38,866 bases of DNA, from contig DASXLL010000281.1 in the NCBI GenBank assembly GCA_036496265.1, positions 1 to 38,866 of the forward strand. Reading direction: 5' to 3'. This document shows positions 1 through 8,223 of the stretch, piece after piece; within the stretch, counting starts at the first letter, position 1, and every line of letters starts with the position of its first letter. Both the position numbers and the translations under genes were made by a program. The notes under the pieces are model-generated. The model was not told where the DNA came from and did not search any database. It was given only the letters and a program-made list of their open reading frames with translations. Origin of the DNA: CAYLLN01 sp036496265. GTDB taxonomy: Bacteria > Planctomycetota > Planctomycetia > Pirellulales > Pirellulaceae.

Positions 1-999
1 ATGTTTCGTCGCAGTTCATTGTTGGCGTTTTGTGTGTTGATGGTGCGGACCGCTGTGGCTCAGCCTGCTGCTGGTTCTTTCCAACCACCGGCCGATCTCG
101 CGTTTCGCGAAGTGACTATTATCAGCGAGGGCTCGCGACTCGGCGGCGAAGCGTTTTGCCTCAAAGAAAACGAAGGCCAGCCGCTGCCGACCATTATTCT
201 CTGTCACGGCTGGGGCGGAATTGCCGAGCGACTGCGGCCGGAGGCGGTGGCGTTCGCGCGAGCGGGGTATTTCGCGGTGTCGTTCGATTATCGCGGCTGG
301 GGCAAAAGCGAGGGGCGCATTGTGGCTGCGAAGCCGCTGGTGCGCGGGAAGCCAAATGAGCCGCGCGGGAAAACCGGCGAGCCGATCGCCGCTGAAGTGA
401 CTGAAATTCGCGAGGTTGTCGATCCGCTCGATCAAACGACGGACTTGGCGAATGCCATTCATTGGGTTTACAGCGAAAAGCAATGCGATCGCAATCGCAT
501 CGGCCTGTGGGGCTCCAGCTATTCTGGCGGCCACGTCGTTTATGCCGCAGCTCACGATTCGCGAGTGAAGGCGACGGTGAGCCAGGTGCCGGGAATGGAT
601 AGCCGGTTTGTGCTGGCTGGTAAGGCGAAACAGCAGACGTATGACGAGGCGACGAAGCGGACGCATGGCGAGATTGGATATCCGCCGCCGAGCGCGGTTA
701 CGGTCGGCGCGCTGCGCGGCGCGCCGATTCGCGAACGGCTGATGAACTATGCTCCGGTGGAGGAGGCGGACAAAGCGCCGGGCTGCGCAATGCTGTTCCT
801 CATCGCGGAGAAAGAAGAATTGTTTGACAATAAGGATCACGGTATCAAGGCATATGAGCGGGCCAAAGGGCCGAAAAAGCTGGTCACGATTCCGAACATT
901 ACGCACTACGGCGTTTACAATGAAGCCCGCGAGCAGGTGCGAAAGCTGGCGATTGAATGGTTTGATGAGCACTTGAAGGCTAAAGCGGCGAAAGATTAG
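1..999 (+). CDS. Secreted alpha/beta hydrolase
   Basis: A 332-residue protein with an N-terminal signal peptide of about 20 residues ending near AVAQ. The fold is alpha/beta hydrolase: an HGWGG oxyanion-type loop lies near residues 69-73, and the nucleophile elbow GSSYSGG fits the GxSYxG pattern of CocE/dienelactone-hydrolase relatives, with Ser173 as nucleophile. His302 in THYGVY is the likely catalytic histidine, and an acidic stretch (EKEELFD) lies before it. The substrate is unknown; such proteins hydrolyse esters or small peptides outside the cytoplasm. The ATG is the first base of the window, so upstream signals cannot be seen, but the signal peptide supports this start. The family call is firm; any more specific function would be a guess. 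Confidence 0.85.
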   Translation: MFRRSSLLAFCVLMVRTAVAQPAAGSFQPPADLAFREVTIISEGSRLGGEAFCLKENEGQPLPTIILCHGWGGIAERLRPEAVAFARAGYFAVSFDYRGWGKSEGRIVAAKPLVRGKPNEPRGKTGEPIAAEVTEIREVVDPLDQTTDLANAIHWVYSEKQCDRNRIGLWGSSYSGGHVVYAAAHDSRVKATVSQVPGMDSRFVLAGKAKQQTYDEATKRTHGEIGYPPPSAVTVGALRGAPIRERLMNYAPVEEADKAPGCAMLFLIAEKEELFDNKDHGIKAYERAKGPKKLVTIPNITHYGVYNEAREQVRKLAIEWFDEHLKAKAAKD

Positions 1000-1034
1000 G
1001 TAATGGCGTCGGCTGGGAGCACGAGGATCAAGCC

Positions 1035-1149
1035 TGGGAGGGCGAGGCTCCTGCCGAGCCTTGGAGTTGTCACCATTGGGAGGGCGAGGCTCCTGCCGAG
1101 CCTTTGGGCCGAAATCGCGTTCGGCTCAGCAGGAACTTCGCCCTCCCAG
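1035..1149. repeat. Cluster of three GC-rich dispersed repeats
   Basis: Two direct copies of a 25-26-bp element with core GGAGGGCGAGGCTCCTGCC (1035-1060 and 1077-1102) are followed by a diverged inverted copy (1123-1149), so the RNA could fold into a long hairpin. Related copies occur at 16199-16224 and 31695-31736, and a partial one lies inside the OstA-like gene near 22808-22828. Translated in one frame the element gives GRARLLPSL, which artificially extends the downstream reading frame. Confidence 0.85.
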
Positions 1150-1167
1150 ACACATGGAGCGCTGAAC

Positions 1168-1704
1168 ATGGACCCTAAATATCGCGAGATGGTCGATTTT
1201 CTCGTTGGCCTGGGCACGGACTCGGTGCCGCACAGCGGCGATCACGGTTTTCTCGCCCACCTGATCGGCGTTTTCAAAGATTTGGAGGGTTGGGGATGCG
1301 AGGCGGATGTGTGCCAGGCGGGAATGTTTCATTCGATCTACGGGACGGAGAAGTTTCAGCGGTTTTCGCTGCCGCTGGAGCGGCGGGGCGAAGTGCAAAA
1401 GCTGATTGGTGAGCGAGCGGAGTGGCTGGGATTCGTGAACTGCGTGATGGATCGGCCGTCGTTCGATCGGCTGATCACGACCAAGGGCCCTTATCAGATC
1501 ATCAACCGCATTACCGGTGAGCCGATTGGATTGAACGAGCGCGATTACCACGATCTGTGCGTCGTGCATTTGTGCGATTGGCTAGAGCAAGTGCCGCGGA
1601 GCCAGCAGTGGGACTATCGGCGCGAGGCCTATCAAAACCTCGCGGATCGTCTCGGTGGGATTGCGAAGGAATCGTTCGAGCGAGTGTATGCGGCAGCTGT
1701 CTGA
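1168..1704 (+). CDS. DUF6817-like (HD-like) protein
   Basis: A 178-residue cytoplasmic protein. Motifs such as HSGDHGFLAHLIG and AGMFHSIYG resemble the DUF6817 family, whose spaced histidines suggest a metal-dependent HD-like fold; the activity is unknown. The reading frame is open back to 1003, but that extension is only translated dispersed repeat (GRARLLPSL twice). The start at 1168 is preferred because GGAG sits at 1156-1159, eight bases before the ATG. Both neighbours encode secreted hydrolases, and nothing suggests a shared pathway. Confidence 0.75.
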   Translation: MDPKYREMVDFLVGLGTDSVPHSGDHGFLAHLIGVFKDLEGWGCEADVCQAGMFHSIYGTEKFQRFSLPLERRGEVQKLIGERAEWLGFVNCVMDRPSFDRLITTKGPYQIINRITGEPIGLNERDYHDLCVVHLCDWLEQVPRSQQWDYRREAYQNLADRLGGIAKESFERVYAAAV

Positions 1705-1766
1705 GTTTTCAAACTATAAGCTACCCACGACAACATCCCGACCGAAACGATGTTCCACAGCTTTTT

Positions 1767-1843
1767 GAACAGAAGAAAGCAAAGGTAGCAAAGAAGGTAG
1801 CGAATTGAATTGAATTCTTTGCTTCCTTTGCTGCCTTCTGTTC
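1767..1843. repeat. Long imperfect inverted repeat
   Basis: The left arm begins GAACAGAAGAAAGCAAAGG and the right arm ends CCTTTGCTGCCTTCTGTTC; together they can form a stem of about 27 bp around an AATTGAATTGAATTC loop. The arms are made of degenerate AGCAAAG-type units. It lies between the DUF6817-like and DUF1080 genes. Confidence 0.75.
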
Positions 1844-1899
1844 ATTTGATCGCCGGGGCTTAACGTATGAGTGACCTCTATTTCAACAAGAGTCTTGTT

Positions 1900-2682
1900 A
1901 TGAGCTTCGTTTATCGTGTTGCGATCGCGGTTTTGTTGTCGGCACTTGTTGGCGTCGTTCGGTCTGATGAGCCGAAGCCGCCGGAAGGGTTTCAGGCGAT
2001 TTTTAATGGGAAGGATTTGTCGGGCTGGGAAGGCGGGCCGGAATATTGGAGCGTCAAAGACGGCTGTCTGACCGGCGTGACCGATGGAACGCTGAAGTAC
2101 AACCGCTTCATCATGTGGAAGGGTGGGACGCTGAAGAATTTTGAGCTGCGGGTGCAGGTGAAGTTGACGGCGGGTGGTAACAGCGGGCTGAATTATCGCA
2201 GCCAGTATCGACCGGAGTTGGGCGAGTGGGTTGTGACCGGGTATCAGTGCGATGTGGTGCCGGGGCGAGCGGATTACAACGGGATGTTGTATGAGGAACG
2301 CGGGCGGCGGATTTTGGCCCATACGGGCGAGAAGGTGATTATCGACACGGAGGGGCAGCCGTGGGTGATTGATAAATTGCCGATCAAAGAATTTCCGGCT
2401 GGGGAGTTTCACGAATACCGCGTGCTCGTTCGTGGCAACCACCATCAACATTGGATCGACGGCCATCAAACCGTCGATGTGATCGATCTCGATGAAAAAA
2501 GGCGGGCGTTAGAAGGAATTCTGGGCGTGCAGGTCCATGTCGGCCCCGCGATGGAAATCCAGTACCGCAACTTCTTCGTCAAGCACCTGCCAGACGACCT
2601 GTCGATCATCAAACCGGCTGACGCACCGATTCCGACTTCCGCAGTCAAGGTTGTGCCGCAGGGGCAGCCGAAAAAGAAGTGA
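1900..2682 (+). CDS. DUF1080 protein (3-keto-disaccharide hydrolase family)
   Basis: A secreted protein of about 260 residues with the DUF1080 opening GFQAIFNGKDLSGWEG followed by WSVKDGCLTG, and a concanavalin/LamG-like beta-sandwich body (NSGLNYRSQYRP, then HEYRVLVRGNHHQHWIDG). Family members in planctomycetes and Bacteroidetes act on 3-keto-glycosides or bind glycans. The ATG at 1900 places a compact signal peptide (MSFVYRVAIAVLLSALVGV) at the N-terminus. An upstream in-frame ATG at 1867 would add 11 residues and cannot be excluded. The gene is convergent with the PVC-type gene downstream, separated by a hairpin. Confidence 0.88.
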   Translation: MSFVYRVAIAVLLSALVGVVRSDEPKPPEGFQAIFNGKDLSGWEGGPEYWSVKDGCLTGVTDGTLKYNRFIMWKGGTLKNFELRVQVKLTAGGNSGLNYRSQYRPELGEWVVTGYQCDVVPGRADYNGMLYEERGRRILAHTGEKVIIDTEGQPWVIDKLPIKEFPAGEFHEYRVLVRGNHHQHWIDGHQTVDVIDLDEKRRALEGILGVQVHVGPAMEIQYRNFFVKHLPDDLSIIKPADAPIPTSAVKVVPQGQPKKK

Positions 2683-2716
2683 CAGACCATTTTTAGACGG
2701 AGGCATTGAGACGGAG

Positions 2717-2795
2717 AAAACACAAAGGGCACCAAGAGCACAAAGCGAGCAAGTTGTTTTGAAAATTCTTCGTGCTCTTTGTGTGCTTTGTGTTT
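2717..2795. repeat. Inverted repeat between convergent genes
   Basis: The arms AAACACAAAGGGCACCAAGAG and CTCTTTGTGTGCTTTGTGTTT pair imperfectly over about 24 bp, with units of the CACAAAG type. Its place between two converging genes would suit a bidirectional transcription stop, but there is no clean U-tract. Confidence 0.7.
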
Positions 2796-2828
2796 AAATC
2801 TTCTGAATGGGTGGAAGATTTCTTTGAT

Positions 2829-5800
2829 TCACGGCGTTGCCGGCAAGGGGACTTGCCCGGGACTGGCCAAATATGCGATCAAGTCCTTGATTTCGTCGGG
2901 TGAGAGACGGTCGAAGAGGCCTTCGGGCATCATGGAGAGTGGGGAGTTTTTGCGGGCTTCGATGTCGGCGATGGGTAAGGAAAGCGTTTCGTTGGCGGTT
3001 TGGATGGTGAGGGTTAGCGGATTGTCTTCGAGGATGACGCCTTGGAGGATGCGGCCGTCGGTGAGGCGAAGGATGACGACCTGGTATTCGCGGGGGACGA
3101 TGCCGCTGGGGTCGAGCACGTTGTCGAGGACGTAGTCGAGGTTCGCCCGCTGCGAGCCGGTGAGCTCGGGGGCGATTTTGGCCCCTTCGCCGAACAGGCG
3201 ATGGCAGGTGGCGCAAGTTTTGGCGAAGACGGCGCGTCCTTGCGATAGATCGGCCGATTTGAGTGTGCCCTCCGTGAGCTGCGTTTTGTAGGCGTCGATC
3301 TTTTCTTGCTTGTCAGCCGAGGCGCGGCGGATGTTGCCCCAGACTTTGGTGAGGCGATCGGTGACGCGCTGGTCGTTGATGGCTTGGAGCTGGCGGATCG
3401 TTAGCGCCGAGACATCTTGCCGCGGGATGATGCCTTGCTCGATGGCGTCGAGCAGGACGAGGGCGTAGATGGGTCGGGCGCTGAGGGTTTGGATCGCGTC
3501 TTGGCGCTCAAGCGAATTCAGTGACGTGTATATGTTGACCAGTTTGGGCGGGATTTGGGGCGAGTCGTAATTAGCAAGTGCGCGGATCGCGTCAGGTCGA
3601 AGGCTATCGTCTTTCAATAGCGAAAGCAGGATGCCGAGGAAGCCCGGCTCGTGTTTGGCGCTCAGCAACTCCAGCGCGCGGCGGCGATGGACCGCATTGA
3701 TTTGCGGCTGATAGAGCAAGCTATCTTTCAGAAGCGAAATGAGCTGCCGATCGCCGTAAATGACGCCGAGTTCTTTGGCATCTTCCCGAACGTCGGCATT
3801 CTCGCTCGCCGCGAGTGCTGCATACGTATTGCGCCAGGAGGTGGGAGCGGCGACGGTGCGGCGGCCACGGTAGGCTTCTTTGAGGCCGCCGAGAATATCG
3901 AGACGGACCGGATCGGAGGAGGTGGCGAGGGTTTTGAGGAGTTCGTCTAGGATCCAGGCGCTGCTGGTGGGCGGAGATTTTGGATTTTGGATTTTGGATT
4001 TTAGATTGTCTTCGGCTTTTGCGGATTTCCCCTGGCTGCTGGCCCCTGGCCCCTGGCTCCTGGCTCCTGGCTCCTGGCCCCTGGCGTCCTCGCCCTCCCG
4101 TACTGCGACGAGGCGACGCACAACGTATTGCCGCACGAGGGGAATTTGAATCTTGGGAATCAGCTCGATGGATTTGCGGACATTGCGGGGGACGAGGGGC
4201 TCGAAGCCGTACCAGTACATGAGCGGCAGGTACTGGTCGTCGGCGTCTTCGGCATGAGCGAGGAGGGCTTCGGCGATGGGCCAACGGTCGTCGAGGGGAA
4301 TGCGCTGGACGGCGGAGGCGAGGTGGACGCGGATATACGGTGACGAGGCTTTCGCTGCTGCAAGTATCGCGTCCAATTCCGCGGCCGACGGTGAGCGGCT
4401 TTCAATGGCAAAATCGATTGCATGCGCACGTACAGTCTCGTCTTCGGCCGAGGTAATCAGGCTCACAATTTGCGAGGGTCGCAATTGACCAGTGACTTTC
4501 TTTGTAGAAAGCATTCGCAAGGCAGTTTTGCGCACTAGCCGCGTCCCATTAGCCAACAACTCATTCACATCACGCGGTATAACTTCGTCCAAAGTTTTTT
4601 TCGCTGCGTCAGTGAGTTTTCCTGTGGCAGCACGCTCTTGCAATATGCGCCGTGCGTGACGAGCGTACCATTCGTTGAAGTTTTGAAACTGGATAAGTTC
4701 CGTATCAGCGGTTTTTGAAAAATCTCCTGAAGGAAAAGTTTGCAGGAGACGTTGACCGTCGTCACCCGGCATTCGTGGCTGTCCGAAGTCGTACATGATC
4801 TTGAAGATACGTCCACTGGTGCGGTCGATTTCCATTTCGTTGCGGTCGTGGCACTCGCCGATGTCGGACCAGTCGGATATATAGACGCCGCCGTCGGGGC
4901 CGTATTTACAGTGCAGGCCGCGGAACCAGGGGTCGCCGGAGAAGGCGAGGTCGGGGCCGTGGTGGGCGATGTAGCTGCTGCCGTGGGGCTCGAGCTTGTC
5001 GCAGTTGAGTCGCTGGCCGTGGATGTTGAGCATGAAGGCGCTATTGCGATATTCGGCGGGCCAGTTGTCGCCGAGGTAGATCATGCAGCCGCTGTGGGCG
5101 TGGCCGCCGCCGAAGTCGTGATGCTTTTCGCCGCCGCGGGCGGTGGTCCAGTGGCCGCCGGCCCAGTGCTGATGGTCGGCGCAGCTTTCCATGAGGTCAT
5201 AGACATACGGCGTTGGGTCCTGGCCGTGGTTAGGCATGCGGACATAGTGACCGCCGGGGATGACGTGGAAGAGGTGCTTGATCACGCAGTTGGTGATGAA
5301 CATCTCGCCGCGCTCGTCCCAGTCGATGCCCCAGGGGTTGGTGGTGCCGTTGGCATAAACTTCCCAGTCGTGCCGCACGGGGTGATAACGCCAGACGCCG
5401 CAGTGGACGACTTGCCGCTTCTCATCGGGTGTGCCGGGCTTGCCGACGAGCGACGGGGCGGTGATGCCGTGACAGCCGTAGAGCCAGCCGTCAGGTCCCC
5501 AGGCGAGATTGCCGAAGACATTGTGCTGGCATTTGAGCGTGAAGCCGTCGAGGAGGATTTTGGGCTCTCCGTCGGGCTTGTCGTCGCCGTCTTTGTCGGG
5601 AATGAAAATGAAATTCGGCGTCGAGGCGAGCCAGACGCCACCGAAGCCGACTTCGATGCCGCTGAGGTTGACGCCGTTATCGAGGAAGACGGTGCGTTTG
5701 TCGTGTTTGCCGTCGTTGTCGGTGTCTTCGAGGATCGTAACGCGGTCGTGACCCGTGTTGTCCGATCGCCAGCTTGGGTACGAAAAATTCTCGATTACCC

Positions 5801-6038
5801 ACAGGCGGCCGCGATCGTCGAATGTGAAGGCGATGGGTTGGGTGATGGCCGGTTCGGCGGCGAAGCAGGTGGCTTTAAAGCCGGGAGGGAGTTTTATGGA
5901 GGCGGCGGCTTCGTCGGGGGGAAGTGGTTTGTCAGGAGGTGCCGTGGTTGGTTGTTGGGCGGAGCTGGTCGTGGCGTATAAGCAGAGAGACAGAAAAATG
6001 TGGGACAGAAAAATGAGTGAGTAGGGTTGCGGGCGCAT
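2829..6038 (-). CDS. PVC-type heme-binding CxxCH / HEAT-repeat dehydrogenase-like protein
   Basis: A 1069-residue secreted protein with the layout typical of planctomycete membrane-bound dehydrogenase-like proteins. It has a signal peptide ending near TSSAQQ, an N-terminal beta-propeller of the glucose/sorbosone dehydrogenase type (IKLPPGFKATCFAAEP, then GVWLASTPNFIFIPD), a middle helical HEAT-like region, and a C-terminal cytochrome c domain. The heme site CATCH lies at residues 942-946, with a likely axial Met near 1036 (PLSMMPEG). The role is probably periplasmic electron transfer from carbohydrate oxidation. Residues of about 646-688 are a Gln/Gly/Ser/Pro-rich stretch encoded by translated heptamer repeats (see 3978-4087), absent from the flanking domain logic and probably a tolerated linker insertion. 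Confidence 0.92.
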   Translation of the reverse strand: MRPQPYSLIFLSHIFLSLCLYATTSSAQQPTTAPPDKPLPPDEAAASIKLPPGFKATCFAAEPAITQPIAFTFDDRGRLWVIENFSYPSWRSDNTGHDRVTILEDTDNDGKHDKRTVFLDNGVNLSGIEVGFGGVWLASTPNFIFIPDKDGDDKPDGEPKILLDGFTLKCQHNVFGNLAWGPDGWLYGCHGITAPSLVGKPGTPDEKRQVVHCGVWRYHPVRHDWEVYANGTTNPWGIDWDERGEMFITNCVIKHLFHVIPGGHYVRMPNHGQDPTPYVYDLMESCADHQHWAGGHWTTARGGEKHHDFGGGHAHSGCMIYLGDNWPAEYRNSAFMLNIHGQRLNCDKLEPHGSSYIAHHGPDLAFSGDPWFRGLHCKYGPDGGVYISDWSDIGECHDRNEMEIDRTSGRIFKIMYDFGQPRMPGDDGQRLLQTFPSGDFSKTADTELIQFQNFNEWYARHARRILQERAATGKLTDAAKKTLDEVIPRDVNELLANGTRLVRKTALRMLSTKKVTGQLRPSQIVSLITSAEDETVRAHAIDFAIESRSPSAAELDAILAAAKASSPYIRVHLASAVQRIPLDDRWPIAEALLAHAEDADDQYLPLMYWYGFEPLVPRNVRKSIELIPKIQIPLVRQYVVRRLVAVREGEDARGQEPGARSQGPGASSQGKSAKAEDNLKSKIQNPKSPPTSSAWILDELLKTLATSSDPVRLDILGGLKEAYRGRRTVAAPTSWRNTYAALAASENADVREDAKELGVIYGDRQLISLLKDSLLYQPQINAVHRRRALELLSAKHEPGFLGILLSLLKDDSLRPDAIRALANYDSPQIPPKLVNIYTSLNSLERQDAIQTLSARPIYALVLLDAIEQGIIPRQDVSALTIRQLQAINDQRVTDRLTKVWGNIRRASADKQEKIDAYKTQLTEGTLKSADLSQGRAVFAKTCATCHRLFGEGAKIAPELTGSQRANLDYVLDNVLDPSGIVPREYQVVILRLTDGRILQGVILEDNPLTLTIQTANETLSLPIADIEARKNSPLSMMPEGLFDRLSPDEIKDLIAYLASPGQVPLPATP
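3978..4087. repeat. Heptamer repeat array inside a coding gene
   Basis: Two tandem arrays with an exact 7-bp period: four TTTTGGA/TTTTAGA units at 3978-4005 and eight CTGGCNN units at 4032-4087. They lie inside the PVC-type gene and are translated without breaking the frame. Confidence 0.9.
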
Positions 6039-6389
6039 GGGAGGGTCGGAGCTGGAGGGGTTTTGGTGGGCTGGAGAGCTTGCAGTAAATGCAGTTATCG
6101 CTTGGTCTGGAGCGGTTTGCCAGTCAGCATAAATCGCGGCTTTTCCGCTTGAAAATATTTCCGAAATTCTCGCCCGGTTTTGCGCCCAAATCGCGATATA
6201 GCTTTGGAAGGCGTTCGCCTCCTTCCAACTTGAAACCCGAAACTTGGAACGTGAAACTCCGACTTCGGCTCAACTTGAGCGCCACCCCTCCGACAACGAA
6301 AATCCTAATCCGAAGAACACCAGCAACTTACAACGACCAGAAGACCTCGTCGTAATGAAAAAACTTCAAACTTTAGCGCTGTGGGCCGG
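6039..6389. other. Intergenic region without a convincing gene
   Basis: Lies between the start of the PVC-type gene and the end of the sialidase gene, both on the minus strand. It holds a small hairpin near 6209-6228 (GGAAGGCG against CGCC...TTCC) and a four-unit heptamer array at 6230-6257. Open frames here are short and resemble no family. A promoter for the PVC-type gene should lie close to 6040-6100, but no clear boxes were identified. Confidence 0.6.
6230..6257. repeat. Heptamer repeat array
   Basis: Four consecutive 7-bp units: TTGAAAC, CCGAAAC, TTGGAAC and GTGAAAC. Same period as the arrays elsewhere in the window but a different unit sequence. Confidence 0.85.
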
Positions 6390-7568
6390 TCATTTTGGTG
6401 CGGAGAGGAGCCAGTTCTTGGAGAATCGGGCGAGCGTGAGGTGTTTGTAGTTGTCGCGCTCGTAGAGGAGACCGATTTCGCCGTTTGGTAGGACGGCGAG
6501 GGAGGAATAGGCGGAGGAGGGTTCGCAGATGAGACGGGAGAAAGGCCAGGTTTTGCCGTCGTCAGTGCTGGCGCGGACGGTGACGTGGTCGCGGCCTTTG
6601 GAGACGGCGGGGTTGCTGAAGAGGAGGATGCCTTTGTCAGCGGCATTGGCCTCGGGCCACGAATAGCGGATCAGACTGGCTTGGCAGACGGATTCGACGA
6701 GGGTGGGGTCGTCGTACGTCGGCTCCCAAGTCGCTCCACCGTCTTTGCTGAGCGAAATGCCGCGGCAGGCTTTGCCACGGTACGAGCGGCTGTTGAGCAT
6801 CAGTGTGCCATCGGTGAGCTCGACGACGGCGCATTCGTTCATGCCGAAATCGGTGGAACCGCCGAGCTGCCAAGATTGGCCGTGGTCGTCGGAGTAAATC
6901 ACGTGCGAGCGGCCGGACTGGTGCCAATCGCCTTTTTCATCCTTGGGGCCAATCACACGATGATCGCAGGGAATGACGAGGCGGCCTTTGTATTTGCCGC
7001 GGGTGAGCTGGATGCCGTTACCTGGTCCAGTGGCATACCAGTTCCAGTCTTTTTGCTTCGTAGTGGCGGTGATTTCGCGCGGTTTGGACCAGGTGTGGCT
7101 GTCGTCGTCGGACGAAAGCAGGAAGACGCCGTCGTTGTCGCGATTGAACGGTAGCCACAATGTTCCCGTTTGCTGATCGACGACCGGGCACGGATTGCCG
7201 ATGGTGATTTTCTCGGTGCCGCCCTCTTCGTAAATCAGCTCCAGTTTTCCCCAGGTCTGGCCGCCGTCGGTACTGCGTTTTTGCACCAGATCGAGATCGC
7301 CATGATCGCCGCGGCCTGTCTTGCGGCCTTCGCAGATAGCCAACACCGTTCCGTTTTTGCTGGCGATGAGAGCCGGGATGCGGTAGGTGTGGTAGCCTTC
7401 CTGGCCGCCGGTGAAAACATCGGACTCTATTAGATCGGCAGCTTTGGCGGAGCTGATGCAGATCAGTGCGAAGCTTGCTAACACTGTGGCTTTGCTGATT
7501 AACGCAGAGGCACAGAGACGCAAAGGCGCAGAGAGGTAAGACAGAATTTTATGAAGCAATGAATGCAT
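6390..7568 (-). CDS. Secreted exo-alpha-sialidase (BNR/Asp-box)
   Basis: A 392-residue protein with the sialidase signature YRIP near the N-terminus, the adjacent Arg-rich stretch ICEGRKTGRGDHGDLDL, and five Asp-box-like motifs (STDGGQTW, SSDDDSHTW, YSDDHGQSW, SKDGGATW, STDDGKTW), as expected for a six-bladed propeller. It would release sialic acid, or a related nonulosonic acid, from glycans outside the cytoplasm. The first 25 residues (LSAPLRLCASALIS) are encoded by an ACGCAAAGGCGC-type repeat at 7499-7540, so the true start may be a downstream GTG that keeps the hydrophobic signal VLASFALICISSAKA. Sits upstream of no obvious transporter. Confidence 0.9.
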   Translation of the reverse strand: MHSLLHKILSYLSAPLRLCASALISKATVLASFALICISSAKAADLIESDVFTGGQEGYHTYRIPALIASKNGTVLAICEGRKTGRGDHGDLDLVQKRSTDGGQTWGKLELIYEEGGTEKITIGNPCPVVDQQTGTLWLPFNRDNDGVFLLSSDDDSHTWSKPREITATTKQKDWNWYATGPGNGIQLTRGKYKGRLVIPCDHRVIGPKDEKGDWHQSGRSHVIYSDDHGQSWQLGGSTDFGMNECAVVELTDGTLMLNSRSYRGKACRGISLSKDGGATWEPTYDDPTLVESVCQASLIRYSWPEANAADKGILLFSNPAVSKGRDHVTVRASTDDGKTWPFSRLICEPSSAYSSLAVLPNGEIGLLYERDNYKHLTLARFSKNWLLSAPK

Positions 7569-7587
7569 TGGTGTCGGTTATATGTAC

Positions 7588-8148
7588 TTAGCGGGCTTTT
7601 AGCATCTTCAAAAATTCGCGCATGAGGTGGGCGTTGTCCATCCAGTAGCGGGAGGTGACGATGTTGCCGTCGAGGACGACTTCTTTGTCGACGTATTTCG
7701 CGCCGCCTTGCTCGGCGTCGAGCTGGCACTTCGGCACGGTGGTGACCGTGCGGCCGCCGATAATGCCGGCAGCGGTGAGAATTTCGATGCCGTGGCAGAC
7801 GCAGGCGATGGGTTTGCCGGCTTGATGGATCTCGCGCATGACGCGGAGCAGGTCTGGGTTGTAGCGGATGTATTCGGGGGCGCGGCCGCCGGAGACGAAG
7901 GCGCCGGCGAAATCGCCGCCTTTGGCGTCGCGGAAGGCGAGCGTGGCTTTGATAAAGTAGCCAGGGCGCTCTTGGGTGATGTCCCAGGGGATGTTGCTGT
8001 CGGGCGGAATCTCGTGGATGACCGTGTGGTAGAGGCGGGCTTCGGGGCCGGAGACGACGACGTCGAAGTTTTCCTCTTGGAGGCGGTAGTAGGGATAGAA
8101 CGTGTCCATTGCTTCGGTGGCGTCACCGAGTGGCATGAAGATTTTCAT
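7588..8148 (-). CDS. DJ-1/PfpI family protein
   Basis: A 186-residue class I glutamine-amidotransferase-like protein. The nucleophile elbow is PIACVCHGIEIL, with Cys118 followed by His119, the Cys-His pair typical of PfpI/DJ-1 proteins. A GAFVSGGRAPEY loop precedes it, and an acidic residue near the N-terminus is expected to complete the site. Family members act as deglycases, glyoxalases, peptidases or chaperones; the sequence does not decide between them. It has no signal peptide. It lies just upstream (in transcription order) of the sialidase gene. Confidence 0.9.
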   Translation of the reverse strand: MKIFMPLGDATEAMDTFYPYYRLQEENFDVVVSGPEARLYHTVIHEIPPDSNIPWDITQERPGYFIKATLAFRDAKGGDFAGAFVSGGRAPEYIRYNPDLLRVMREIHQAGKPIACVCHGIEILTAAGIIGGRTVTTVPKCQLDAEQGGAKYVDKEVVLDGNIVTSRYWMDNAHLMREFLKMLKAR

Positions 8149-8167
8149 GGGGGAGAAGAAGGGGGTT

Positions 8168-8188
8168 CGGGGCTCGGGATTCGGGACT
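8168..8188. repeat. Short heptamer repeat array
   Basis: Three units, CGGGGCT, CGGGATT and CGGGACT, in the gap between the DJ-1/PfpI and sugar isomerase genes; a related GGGGGTT precedes them. Confidence 0.7.
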
Positions 8189-8223
8189 AAGGGGCACTTA
8201 CTGAGATGGTAGCGCTTAATCGG

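Noticed and set aside
3978..4087. CRISPR-like array
   Set aside because: Units are 7 bp with no spacers; there are no cas genes.
4740..5981. A 413-codon open frame on the plus strand
   Set aside because: It is the antisense of the PVC-type gene, which has clear domains and a heme motif; the frame's Val/Ala/Asp-rich sequence is the usual shadow of a GC-rich gene.
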